A model generated the notes under the pieces. The model worked only from the letters and a program-made list of their open reading frames with translations. It did not search any database and had not been told where the DNA came from. 9,656 bases of DNA, taken from the NCBI GenBank assembly GCA_027296205.1, contig JAPUJM010000112.1:1-9656 (forward strand), written 5' to 3'. The translations under genes were made by a program, and so were the position numbers. Positions within the stretch are counted from its first letter, which is position 1. Each line of letters starts with the position of its first letter. The stretch comes from Actinomycetota bacterium. GTDB taxonomy: Bacteria; Actinomycetota; Acidimicrobiia; Spongiisociales; ZC4RG35. Of this stretch, positions 1 to 6,305 are shown piece by piece.

Positions 1-607
1 GGAACACGCCGTCTAGGAATTCGACGCGGACCACGGCGTCGCCTTGTGCCGGAAGATGCTCCTGGACCAGCGCCGTGTGGTCCGGGCCGAACTCGAGCTT
101 GCCGGCATCGGCCGCCTCACCGAGTTCCTTCGGACTGTCGAACGACATGATCCCGGCTCCGCTGCCACCGATGTTCGGCTTTACCAGCACTGGCCATTGC
201 AGACCGTCCGCGGCCTCGACCGCACTCCCGGGATGAGTTATAACCCGTGCTCGCGGATGCCGGATCCCGAGCTCTGCAGCGAGCGTGATCTGACGCGCCT
301 TGGAGATCTCGTAGCTGAAGGCGTGGCGGCCGTTGATCACCGGAACCCCGATGTCTTCGAGGTAGGCCAGGTAGTTCAAGGTGGAGAACACCGAAGACCC
401 CGCGCCGCGCAGCCAAGCGGAAGGGCTCATCCGGTTCACGACCACGCTGTACGGCAGAGAGGTCACCATCGGGTCGTAGGAGAGGCTCGAAGCGTTGATC
501 CGGTCGAACGGGATATCCCGTCGATCGAGCTCGTCGAATAGCGGCTCGAACCAGAGCGGATGTTCGTACAAGATACCTACGCGGGCCTGTGGATTGTCTC
601 GGGTCAT
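1..607 (-). CDS. RimK-like ATP-grasp protein, C-terminus cut off by window edge
   Basis: The minus strand is open from an ATG at 607 to the left edge: 202 codons with no stop, so the C-terminal part is missing. A strong Shine-Dalgarno (GAGGAGAAGAGG) lies just before the ATG. The N-terminal half (about residues 8-100) looks like the pre-ATP-grasp domain of RimK-type enzymes, with VGILYEHP at 10-17 and VVVNRMSPS at 55-63. It is followed by SYEISKARQITLAAELGI (98-115) and the ATP-binding strand-loop PVLVKPNIGGSGAGI (139-153). RimK-type ATP-grasp enzymes join an acyl phosphate made from a carboxylate to an amine, for example adding glutamate or another amino acid to a peptide or cofactor. The substrate cannot be told here, and the Mg2+-binding C-terminal residues are outside the window. 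It is divergent from the PEP mutase-like gene at 812 and has its own leader. Family is fairly certain; exact role is unknown. Confidence 0.85.
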   Translation of the reverse strand, partial: MTRDNPQARVGILYEHPLWFEPLFDELDRRDIPFDRINASSLSYDPMVTSLPYSVVVNRMSPSAWLRGAGSSVFSTLNYLAYLEDIGVPVINGRHAFSYEISKARQITLAAELGIRHPRARVITHPGSAVEAADGLQWPVLVKPNIGGSGAGIMSFDSPKELGEAADAGKLEFGPDHTALVQEHLPAQGDAVVRVEFLDGVF

Positions 608-634
608 GTCCTCTTCTCCTCGGTCTCAAGCCTC

Positions 635-663
635 CTACCTGAACCTTTGTTCCCGACTGTCAA
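635..663 (-). promoter_or_regulatory. Possible promoter of the ATP-grasp gene
   Basis: On the minus strand a perfect -35 box TTGACA (663-658) is followed after 17 bases by AGGTAG (640-635), a poor -10 box. Transcription would start near 628, leaving about 20 bases before the ATG at 607 with the Shine-Dalgarno inside. The -35 is convincing but the -10 is not. Confidence 0.35.
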
Positions 664-811
664 CCAATAGCAAGGACCCTATCCGCCAACGCGAGCGACA
701 CTGCCGATGGTGTCATCACCTCGTGTTGTCGACTCGCGATGCGAAAGCGCCGGTGGCGCCGGAGCCTCGTTGACACACAGGTATGATCAGAAAACTGGAG
801 GAGCAGGGCGC

Positions 812-1651
812 ATGACGAGCCTGGCCGAGCGTCATCGGACGTTCTTCGAACTTCACCAATCGGGTTGCTTCGTGGTTCCGAATCCCTGGGACATGGGTTC
901 GGCGCGGCTGATGGCAGCTTCAGGGGCGAAGGCGCTGGCCACCACCAGCGCCGGCTTCGCTTTCACGTTGGGCCGCCCAGACTTGGGGCATGTGACCCGC
1001 GATGAGGCTCTTCACCATGCCGAACAGATCGTTGCGGCGACGCCGCTACCCGTCACGGGCGATCTCGAAAACGGTTTCGGGGACGACCCAGCCGAGGTTG
1101 CCGAGACCGTCAGGCTTGCCCGCGAAGCAGGGCTTTCCGGTTGCTCCATAGAGGACACGAGAATGGTCGATGGCAACCCGGCCTACGACTTCGATCTGGC
1201 GCTGGAGCGAATCGGGGCAGCCGTCGAAGCCGCCCGCGCTCTCGAAGACCCCTTTGTACTGTGTGCCCGTGCCGACGGTGTGATCAACCAGAGCTACGGG
1301 CTCGACGAGGCCATCCGGCGCATCAAGGCATTCGCCAATGCCGGTGCGGATCTGCTCTATGTACCGCTCGTGCCCGACAGGGAAAGCCTGCAAACGGTTG
1401 TCGCCTCGGTGACGAAGCCGGTGAATGCGCTTGCGGCCGGTGCATTGACGGAGCTAACCGTCGCCCAACTCGCGGCCATAGGGGTGCGGCGCATTTCGGT
1501 CGGGGTACAAATCGCTCGCCTCACGCATGCCGCGATACGCGACGCGACAAGGGCGATGCTGACCGAGGGCAGCTTCGCCTCGTTCGCCTCGGGCGCGAGT
1601 GGCAACGAAATCGACGCAATGCTTGCGAAGGGCGCGGACGGACCGCAATAG
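812..1651 (+). CDS. Isocitrate lyase/PEP mutase superfamily enzyme
   Basis: This is a 279-residue TIM-barrel enzyme of the PEP mutase/isocitrate lyase superfamily, at the usual length for the small bacterial members. The family motifs are in order: VVPNPWDMGSARLMAASGAK (21-40), TTSAGFAFTLG (44-54), the Mg2+-binding TGDLENGFGD (82-91), CSIEDT (111-116) and CARADG (151-156). The K-K-C-G-H active-site signature of true isocitrate lyase is absent, so it is a lyase, hydrolase or mutase acting on a small 2-oxo or dicarboxylic acid whose identity cannot be read from sequence. I chose the ATG at 812 because GGAGGAG lies at 797-803 with 8-base spacing and homology begins there. The frame is open back to 707, but those 35 residues look non-coding. 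It appears monocistronic, with a hairpin shortly after the stop. A TATGAT at 782-787 could be its -10 box, but no -35 is well spaced for it. Confidence 0.9.
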   Translation: MTSLAERHRTFFELHQSGCFVVPNPWDMGSARLMAASGAKALATTSAGFAFTLGRPDLGHVTRDEALHHAEQIVAATPLPVTGDLENGFGDDPAEVAETVRLAREAGLSGCSIEDTRMVDGNPAYDFDLALERIGAAVEAARALEDPFVLCARADGVINQSYGLDEAIRRIKAFANAGADLLYVPLVPDRESLQTVVASVTKPVNALAAGALTELTVAQLAAIGVRRISVGVQIARLTHAAIRDATRAMLTEGSFASFASGASGNEIDAMLAKGADGPQ

Positions 1652-1660
1652 GCGTGCCCA

Positions 1661-1675
1661 GCAGCCGGCGGCTGC
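1661..1675. terminator. Hairpin between convergent genes, likely bidirectional terminator
   Basis: GCAGCC-GGC-GGCTGC forms a perfect 6-bp GC-rich stem with a 3-base loop. It lies 10 bases after the stop at 1651 and downstream of the minus-strand gene ending at 1752. No T-run follows on either strand, so this is at best a non-canonical terminator of the type common in high-GC actinobacteria. Confidence 0.4.
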
Positions 1676-1751
1676 CGCGACCGGTCGAGGCCATCATCAT
1701 GCGCATTCGACAACTCTGCGGCTTGAGCCAGGGCCTTTCAGCGGCCGGATC

Positions 1752-2189
1752 TCAAGTAACTCGACTAATGCGCACCAGCGGCAGGTCGCGGCCGGCCTTC
1801 TCTTGAAACTCGGCGAACACGGGCATTCGGGTGGTGAGCTCCTCCCAGTAAGCCCGCCGCGCCTCCGGCTCCATCGTGGTGGCGGTCGCCTCGTAGAAGT
1901 TGCTCATGTGCCGCACCCATACCTTGGAGTCGGCCTGGAGGTTTCGATACCACTGCGGGTCGGCGGGTCGGCCATTGTTGGAGCCGATCACTACGAGAGC
2001 GTCGCCGTCGGGAAAGGACCCAAGGGGTACCCGTCGGATCTCGCCGCTGTTGCGGCCGGTCGTGTACAGAAGGATGAGCCTGTCCCCAGCCGGGTGGTCC
2101 ACCTCGCGTCCATCGGAAGCCAGGTACTGCTGGATGTGAGTTTCCGCGTACTCGCTCGGGTTAACACCGGCGGCGGCTTCGATGTCCAT
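1752..2189 (-). CDS. F420H2-dependent DDN-family reductase
   Basis: This 145-residue protein has the pattern of the deazaflavin-dependent nitroreductase (DDN/PF04075) family. From about residue 38 it carries LILLYTTGRNSGEIRRVPLG, followed by a GDALVVIGSNNG strand and the motif DPQWYRNLQADSKVWV. Members are small split-barrel proteins that use reduced coenzyme F420 to reduce quinones, nitro compounds or other electron-poor substrates. The TTGRxSG...R..PL and P.WY.NL stretches are the parts I rely on. The start at 2189 is preceded by a modest AGAGG ribosome-binding site. It faces the PEP mutase-like gene and is divergent from the flavoprotein at 2492. Its presence implies the host makes F420, which fits an actinobacterium. 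The physiological substrate is unknown. Confidence 0.88.
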   Translation of the reverse strand: MDIEAAAGVNPSEYAETHIQQYLASDGREVDHPAGDRLILLYTTGRNSGEIRRVPLGSFPDGDALVVIGSNNGRPADPQWYRNLQADSKVWVRHMSNFYEATATTMEPEARRAYWEELTTRMPVFAEFQEKAGRDLPLVRISRVT

Positions 2190-2491
2190 TGCTCTTGCCT
2201 CTCTGGCAGGTTGGCGGCAACCTTAAACGGGTGCACCGACGCTGCCGACGACTCGCGTCATGCGGCGCGGGCCTGCTGCCTCTTGATCGGGCTGAGAGGG
2301 AACACCCACACCATCGCGCCGACGGCGGCTGGAGGCTCGGCAGGCTGAGCGCTATCGCCTTGGGCGGCAGACGGACGCTGCGGAACATCAGGAAACAGCA
2401 GTGCGAAGGTAGGCGCTGTGGCCCGAAGGCTACGGTCTGTCTGACCGGTCTCGCGAGCTCGGAGCCATGTGGCGCGACAACGGAGGGCGTT
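2190..2491. other. 302-base divergent intergenic region
   Basis: This separates the F420 reductase (minus) from the flavoprotein (plus). The plus frame is open throughout but reads as low-complexity, cysteine/arginine-rich sequence unlike a protein. There is a small hairpin GGTTG-GCGG-CAACC at 2209-2222 in the leader of the minus gene. Near the plus gene there are short palindromes (GACCGGTC and CTCGCGAG around 2449-2460), which could be operator sites. I see no well-formed promoter and no riboswitch. Confidence 0.4.
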
Positions 2492-3910
2492 ATGACTGAG
2501 CAGGTTGATGTCGTTGTGTTGGGCGTCGGAACCGGAGGCGAGGATCTGGTGTTGTGCCTGGCCGAGGCAGGACTGGATGTCGTAGGCATCGAAGGATCCC
2601 TTCTCGGCGGTGAGTGTCCCTACTGGGCGTGCATCCCGTCGAAGATGATGATCCGGGCTGCAAATCTGCTTCAGGAGGCTCGGCGCATCGACGGTGTGGC
2701 CGGCCATGCCGAGGTGACCCCGAATTGGGCGCCGGTGGCTGCTCGTATTCGAGCGGAAGCCACCGGTGACTGGGACGACACCATTGCCGTCGGGCGCTTC
2801 CAGGGGAAGGGCGGCCGATTCGTGCGCGGTCGTGGCAGGCTCGTCGGTCCCAGGACCGTGGCCGTGGGAGACGAGACGTTCTCCGCAACACGGGGCATCG
2901 TGATTGCTACCGGATCGAGGCCGTTCATCCCTCCCATTCCCGGCCTCGCCGACGTCGACTACTGGACCACCCATGATGCCATCGCGGTCGAGCAGCTGCC
3001 CGAATCGCTGACCATTCTCGGAGGGGGAGCCGTTGGCTGCGAACTGGGCCAGGTGTTCTCTCGATTCGGTGTCGACGTCTCCATCGTCGAAGGGCTCGAT
3101 CGCTTGCTGTCGCTCGAGGAGCCAGAAGCGTCTGCGGTCATCGAATCGGTGTTCGAGGCCGAGGGCATCGCGGTGCATCTCGGGAGCCGCGCCGAACGCG
3201 TCGAGGCTCGCGGCGAGGGCGTGACAGTGGTGATGGAAAACGGAACGGAAATCACTGCCGACCGGTTGCTGGTAGCCACCGGCCGGACCGTTGATATCAG
3301 TGACCTCGGCCTCGAAGCTGCAGGACTCGACGCCTCCTCTCGGTTCATCGAGGTCGACGATCGGCTCCGCGCCGCCGACGGCATCTGGGCGATAGGTGAC
3401 GTGACGGGGAAGGCCATGTTCACGCATGTGGCGCTGTACCAGGCCTCGATCGTGGTCGCCGATGTCCTGGGCCTCGAGCCGGCTCCGGCCGACTACTCGG
3501 CGTTGCCGCGGGTGACGTTCACCGACCCCGAGATCGGTTCGGTCGGTATGACCGAAGACGAAGCGCGACAGGCAGGCATCGACGTCGCGGTCACCATCAA
3601 ACAAGTGCCGGCGACCTTCCGGGGCTGGATCCATGGCCCAGGCAACGAAGGCATCATCAAGCTGATCGCTGATCGCGGGGACGGCATCCTGGTCGGGGCC
3701 ACCTCCATGGGGCCGCACGGTGGAGAAGTGCTCAGCATGCTGACGGTTGCCATCCACGCCAGGGTGCCGCTAGCGACGTTGCAGCACATGATCTACCCCT
3801 ATCCCACCTTCTACGGAGGAGTGGGCGAGACCCTGGGCGCGTACGCGAGGGGGATCGGCAAGGTGGTGGACCCCGGCGCCACACCCGAGGTCTTCGATAT
3901 TGCCGGTTAG
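2492..3910 (+). CDS. Class I pyridine nucleotide-disulfide oxidoreductase, MerA/Lpd-like
   Basis: This is a 472-residue FAD- and NAD(P)-dependent flavoprotein, the usual length for class I disulfide reductases without an N-terminal extension. It has an FAD-binding loop GVGTGG (11-16) and the redox-active disulfide in GGECPYWACIPSK (Cys42 and Cys47, CX4C). It also has ATGSRP (139-144), a second dinucleotide-binding loop GGGAVG (177-182), GDVTG (302-306) and a C-terminal dimerisation domain from about 335. The catalytic His-Glu pair of lipoamide and glutathione reductases (HPTxxE) is replaced by YPYPTFYGG (435-443), so Tyr437 and Gly442 stand there. In MerA a Tyr also sits at the His position (FPYLT), but the C-terminal Cys-Cys pair of true MerA is missing. 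It is therefore probably not a lipoamide dehydrogenase; a quinone, metal or small-thiol reductase is more likely. The start at 2492 is set by GGAGGG at 2482-2487. The open frame upstream to 2189 is not protein-like. Confidence 0.9.
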   Translation: MTEQVDVVVLGVGTGGEDLVLCLAEAGLDVVGIEGSLLGGECPYWACIPSKMMIRAANLLQEARRIDGVAGHAEVTPNWAPVAARIRAEATGDWDDTIAVGRFQGKGGRFVRGRGRLVGPRTVAVGDETFSATRGIVIATGSRPFIPPIPGLADVDYWTTHDAIAVEQLPESLTILGGGAVGCELGQVFSRFGVDVSIVEGLDRLLSLEEPEASAVIESVFEAEGIAVHLGSRAERVEARGEGVTVVMENGTEITADRLLVATGRTVDISDLGLEAAGLDASSRFIEVDDRLRAADGIWAIGDVTGKAMFTHVALYQASIVVADVLGLEPAPADYSALPRVTFTDPEIGSVGMTEDEARQAGIDVAVTIKQVPATFRGWIHGPGNEGIIKLIADRGDGILVGATSMGPHGGEVLSMLTVAIHARVPLATLQHMIYPYPTFYGGVGETLGAYARGIGKVVDPGATPEVFDIAG

Positions 3911-4020
3911 AGCGCTGCGGCCGATCCATCCTTGTTGATGGTGTAAATCGACATCCCGCCCACCACCGATGTACGGGCCGAGATCAGATACCACCGGCCC
4001 GAATCGGGAAGGCCCGCCGA
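3907..4020 (-). pseudogene. Possible C-terminal remnant of an unidentified gene
   Basis: Between the flavoprotein and the MarR gene, the minus strand reads about 35 protein-like codons ending at a TAA at 3909-3907. Key residues are SGRWYLISARTSVVGG followed by MSIYTINKDGS. Third positions are rich in G and C as in real genes here, and the hydrophobic/polar alternation looks like beta-strands. I see no start codon with a ribosome-binding site, and upstream the frame runs into the MarR gene in another frame. Its stop overlaps the stop of the flavoprotein on the other strand. It may be the tail of a gene whose front was lost when the MarR unit arrived, or chance. I do not recognise the family. 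Confidence 0.3.
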
Positions 4021-4024
4021 AACG

Positions 4025-4522
4025 CTACTGCCTCTCGAGTAGTTGGTGGGCTGATGAGGTGACTCGGGCCAGCAGCTCGACCAGCGTCTCGATCTCGTCG
4101 CTGGTGAGCGTGGCGTAAATGGTCTGGTTGAGAACCTCGACTAGGTGTGGAACGTACGCATCAACTGCCTCTTCGCCCGCATCGGTGAGCGTGATCCGCT
4201 GCGCTCGTCGATCCTCTGGATCGGGTTGGCGTTTGACCAGCCCGCAATCCTCGGCACGGTCGAGCGTTCGTGAAACGTGGCTTGGGCTCTTGCGGAGCTG
4301 ACGGCACAGGTCGATGCCACGGAGCCGGTGCTCGGGGGCAAGGCGAAGTCGTAGCAGCAGGTCGAGGGTGGTTGAGTCGTGTTCGGTTCTGGCAACTGCG
4401 AGGTCTTCGAGGGCACGCAAGAGCGCGGTTGCTGCCTGGAGGATCCGGCCGGACGGCCGCAGGGCGTCCTGGAGATCGAGCAGATCTCCTCGTTCCTCCT
4501 GCGCTCGATCGCTTGTTGGCAT
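4025..4522 (-). CDS. MarR-family transcriptional regulator
   Basis: This is a 165-residue winged-helix regulator with the standard MarR plan. Dimerisation helices lie at both ends (about 25-50 and 120-163), a helix-turn-helix at about 66-95 (RLRGIDLCRQLRKSPSHVSR, then TLDRAEDCGLV), and the wing DPEDRRAQRITLTDAGEE at 101-118. The Asp-x-Arg-Arg in the wing is the conserved DNA-contact motif. Such proteins usually repress a divergent operon and release DNA when they bind a phenolic ligand or are oxidised. Cys73 and Cys93 lie in the DNA-binding domain and could in principle sense electrophiles, but that is speculation. The ATG at 4522 has AGAGGT at 4533-4528, five bases away. It is divergent from the FMN reductase/NmrA pair, which it probably controls together with itself through the palindrome at 4556-4568. 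Confidence 0.93.
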   Translation of the reverse strand: MPTSDRAQEERGDLLDLQDALRPSGRILQAATALLRALEDLAVARTEHDSTTLDLLLRLRLAPEHRLRGIDLCRQLRKSPSHVSRTLDRAEDCGLVKRQPDPEDRRAQRITLTDAGEEAVDAYVPHLVEVLNQTIYATLTSDEIETLVELLARVTSSAHQLLERQ

Positions 4523-4541
4523 GAGTTACCTCTGGATCGCC

Positions 4542-4570
4542 ACAGTACTACTCTTGACAATTATTGTCTA
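4542..4570 (-). promoter_or_regulatory. Probable promoter of the MarR gene
   Basis: On the minus strand TAGACA (4570-4565) is followed after exactly 17 bases by TACTGT (4547-4542). This would start transcription near 4535, just ahead of the Shine-Dalgarno at 4533-4528. The -35 box overlaps the right half of the palindrome, so the regulator would repress its own gene. The -10 match is only moderate. Confidence 0.5.
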
Positions 4571-4582
4571 CTCAAGTATATT
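4554..4582 (+). promoter_or_regulatory. Strong sigma-70/SigA-type promoter of the FMN reductase operon
   Basis: TTGACA (4554-4559), a 17-base spacer and TATATT (4577-4582) form a near-consensus housekeeping promoter, unusually clear for such GC-rich DNA. The region is a local AT-rich island. Transcription should start near 4589, giving a leader of about 37 bases before the GTG at 4626. Confidence 0.8.
4556..4568. promoter_or_regulatory. Perfect palindrome, likely MarR operator
   Basis: GACAAT-T-ATTGTC is a perfect 6+1+6 inverted repeat overlapping the -35 boxes of both divergent promoters. Its length, AT-rich centre and position fit MarR-family operators, which are palindromes usually of 15-20 bases. 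An imperfect palindrome, CAAGTATATTAGTTG (4574-4588, 10 of 15 positions symmetric), covers the plus-strand -10 box and could be a second, weaker site. Confidence 0.7.
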
Positions 4583-4625
4583 AGTTGTGCAAGGGACTAT
4601 TATCCGGGAGAGGACCAGGGCCCAC

Positions 4626-5180
4626 GTGAAGCCAACCATTCTGACGTTCGCCGGTAGCGCACGCCGGGACTCACTCAACAAGCAACTCGCTCGTATCGCC
4701 GCCGACCGCGCCACAGCTCGAGGGGCGGAGGCAGCGTTCATCGACCTCGGTGACTACAAGCTTCCCATCTACGACGGCGACCTCGAACAGGCCCGCGGCA
4801 TCCCGGCAAACGCGGTCGATCTCGCCGAGCTTGTCGACAACGCAGATGCCCTCTTCATTGCCTCGCCCGAGTACAACGGCGCATTTACGCCGCTCCTCAA
4901 GAACACCATCGACTGGGTCACCCGAGTCGACCATCGGGCATTTGTCAGGCCGATCGCTCTCGGTAGTGCCACTCCGGGGAGGATGGGAGGCCGCAACGGC
5001 CTGGACGTCCTCCGAGCCATGTTCGAGAACATGGGAGTGCCGGTAATCGCCGAGCAGTTCGCGCTGCCCCACGCCACAGCGGTGCTGAAGGACGGGATGC
5101 TGTGGGACTCGGCCGCCAGTCGACACCTCGACAGCGTCGTGTCCACCCTCATCGGCTCCGTCGTGGCCATGGCGGCATGA
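4626..5180 (+). CDS. NADPH-dependent FMN reductase / quinone reductase
   Basis: This is a 184-residue flavodoxin-fold protein of the NADPH-dependent FMN reductase (PF03358) family, similar in plan to ChrR and azoreductase-type quinone reductases. The phosphate-binding loop is GSARRDSLN (10-18). The family signature SPEYNGAFTPLLKNTIDW (80-97) binds the flavin, and SATPGRMGG (114-122) closes the site. These enzymes reduce quinones, azo dyes or metal oxyanions by two electrons in the cytoplasm. I place the start at the GTG 4626, where homology begins, with AGGG at 4617-4620 and a GGAGAGG a little further up. The frame is open much further upstream, and an ATG at 4521 would add a hydrophobic stretch, but that is translation of the AT-rich promoter. 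NmrA follows 85 bases later on the same strand. Confidence 0.9.
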   Translation: MKPTILTFAGSARRDSLNKQLARIAADRATARGAEAAFIDLGDYKLPIYDGDLEQARGIPANAVDLAELVDNADALFIASPEYNGAFTPLLKNTIDWVTRVDHRAFVRPIALGSATPGRMGGRNGLDVLRAMFENMGVPVIAEQFALPHATAVLKDGMLWDSAASRHLDSVVSTLIGSVVAMAA

Positions 5181-5265
5181 ATGCCCTCCCGTCGCGCTCT
5201 CGTCGATCCAAGCGCACCGCTCGCCATAACCCACAACTACCAACATCGAGCCACTGGAGGCACCC

Positions 5266-6171
5266 ATGATCGAGAAAGAAACCCAGACCATCGCCGTTGT
5301 CGGAGCGACCGGAGCTCAAGGAGGAGGCGTTGTTCGCGCCCTCCAGGACCAAGGAAGGTTCAGGGTTCGGGCCCTGACCCGCAATCCCGACAAGGCCACG
5401 GGGCTGGCCGATGAGGTGGTAGTAGCCGATCTCACGCGCCCCGAAACCCTGGTTCCGGCGTTCGAGGGCGCCTACGGCGTGTTCGCCAACACCAACTCGT
5501 TTGCCGCCCCCGATACCGACGAGGTCGCCCAAGGCACATCCGCTGTCGAGGCGGCCAAGGCCGCAGGCGTTGACCATTTCATCTGGTCGACCCTTCCCAA
5601 CGTGGCCGAGATCTCCAACGACGCGTTCAACGTTGCTCACTTCACCAATAAGGCCACGGTCGACAAGATCGTCGAAGCTGCCGGCTTCACATGGTTCACG
5701 TTCGTAGAACCGCCGTTCTACTACCAGAACCTCGCCGGACCGATGTATGCCCCGCAGCCCGGACCCGACGGGACCCCAACGTGGTCGCAGCCGATGAGGC
5801 CAGACGCAGTCGGCATCCACATGGGTGATATCACCGAGCTGGGAAATGTCGTCGCCGGGGCGTTCGAACACCCCGACGAGGTCGGACAAGGACAACATCT
5901 CTCGCTCGCCGGCGGTCTCATGAGTTGGAATGACATCGTCGACACCCTGAAGGGTCAGGGCCACAACTTGGCGTACTCGGAGGCAACAGAGGATCCCTGG
6001 GGCATCCGAGACATGTTTGGGTATTTCGAGGAGTACACCTACTTCGGCCCCGATGCAGACAGCAAGATCGGACTCGCCAAACACGTGTCCACCAAGCCGT
6101 TCACCGACTTCGCCACCTGGGCCAAGACTCACATGCCCGCTGGGGAGGATCGCAACGCCCGCGCGGTTTGA
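5266..6171 (+). CDS. NmrA/HSCARG-like NAD(P)-binding protein
   Basis: This 301-residue protein is an atypical short-chain dehydrogenase of the NmrA family. It begins with a Rossmann beta-strand and the loop VVGATGAQGGGVV (11-23), and RALTRNPDK (35-43) follows the second strand, where the Arg suggests NADP(H). Later blocks typical of the family are GVFANTNSFA (71-80), AAKAAGVDHFIWSTLPN and TWFTFVEPPFYYQN. NmrA proteins act as redox sensors that bind NAD(P) and alter a partner protein, or as quinone oxidoreductases like QorB. The start at 5266 has GGAGG at 5256-5260. It is probably co-transcribed with the FMN reductase under the MarR-controlled promoter, a combination that fits quinone or electrophile stress. 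The whole family fold is present with no break. Confidence 0.9.
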   Translation: MIEKETQTIAVVGATGAQGGGVVRALQDQGRFRVRALTRNPDKATGLADEVVVADLTRPETLVPAFEGAYGVFANTNSFAAPDTDEVAQGTSAVEAAKAAGVDHFIWSTLPNVAEISNDAFNVAHFTNKATVDKIVEAAGFTWFTFVEPPFYYQNLAGPMYAPQPGPDGTPTWSQPMRPDAVGIHMGDITELGNVVAGAFEHPDEVGQGQHLSLAGGLMSWNDIVDTLKGQGHNLAYSEATEDPWGIRDMFGYFEEYTYFGPDADSKIGLAKHVSTKPFTDFATWAKTHMPAGEDRNARAV

Positions 6172-6191
6172 TCCGCGGTACGCACGCCGTC

Positions 6192-6211
6192 GGCGCGGCC
6201 TGAGCCGCGCC
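6192..6211 (+). terminator. Strong hairpin after the NmrA gene
   Basis: GGCGCGGC-CTGA-GCCGCGCC is a perfect 8-bp GC stem with a tetraloop, 20 bases after the NmrA stop. It is followed by AAAGAAAAC, not a T-run, so it is not a textbook intrinsic terminator but could stop transcription in an actinobacterium. It could also serve the convergent minus-strand gene that ends at 6306. Confidence 0.5.
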
Positions 6212-6222
6212 AAAGAAAACTT

Positions 6223-6238
6223 CAGATCCAGGGATCTG
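6223..6238. terminator. Second palindrome between convergent genes
   Basis: CAGATC-CAGG-GATCTG can pair over 6 bp with a 4-base loop (the repeat is 7+7 with a 2-base centre). It sits just beyond the first hairpin, in the gap between convergent genes, and may add to termination from either side. Neither flank has a T-run. Confidence 0.3.
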
Positions 6239-6305
6239 GGTACATGGCGCGCTCCCGCGTATCGACCGCACCCCAACGGGACATGTGCGCTCCTTCTGCT
6301 GCTGG

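Noticed and set aside
770..787. TTGACA at 770-775 with TATGAT at 782-787 as a promoter for the PEP mutase-like gene
   Set aside because: The boxes are only 6 bases apart instead of about 17, so they cannot form one promoter. TATGAT alone might still serve as a -10 box.
2288..2310. CTGAGA motif recalling a TPP riboswitch
   Set aside because: Only the short CTGAGA matches; the other conserved blocks (ACCC..., GAACCTGA) and helices are missing.
2258..3757. 499-codon open frame on the minus strand
   Set aside because: It lies antisense to the flavoprotein and reads as a low-complexity His/Arg/Asp-rich sequence with no motifs. Long antisense frames are common opposite GC-rich genes.
4521..4625. 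N-terminal extension of the FMN reductase giving a membrane segment (MSYLWIATVLLLTIIVYSS)
   Set aside because: This is translation of the AT-rich promoter and operator. The ATG at 4521 overlaps the start of the divergent MarR gene and lies upstream of the predicted transcription start. Family homology starts at the GTG 4626.
5149..6276. 375-codon minus-strand open frame opposite NmrA
   Set aside because: Shadow of the NmrA gene, Gly/Val/Arg-rich, no recognisable domain, no ribosome-binding site.
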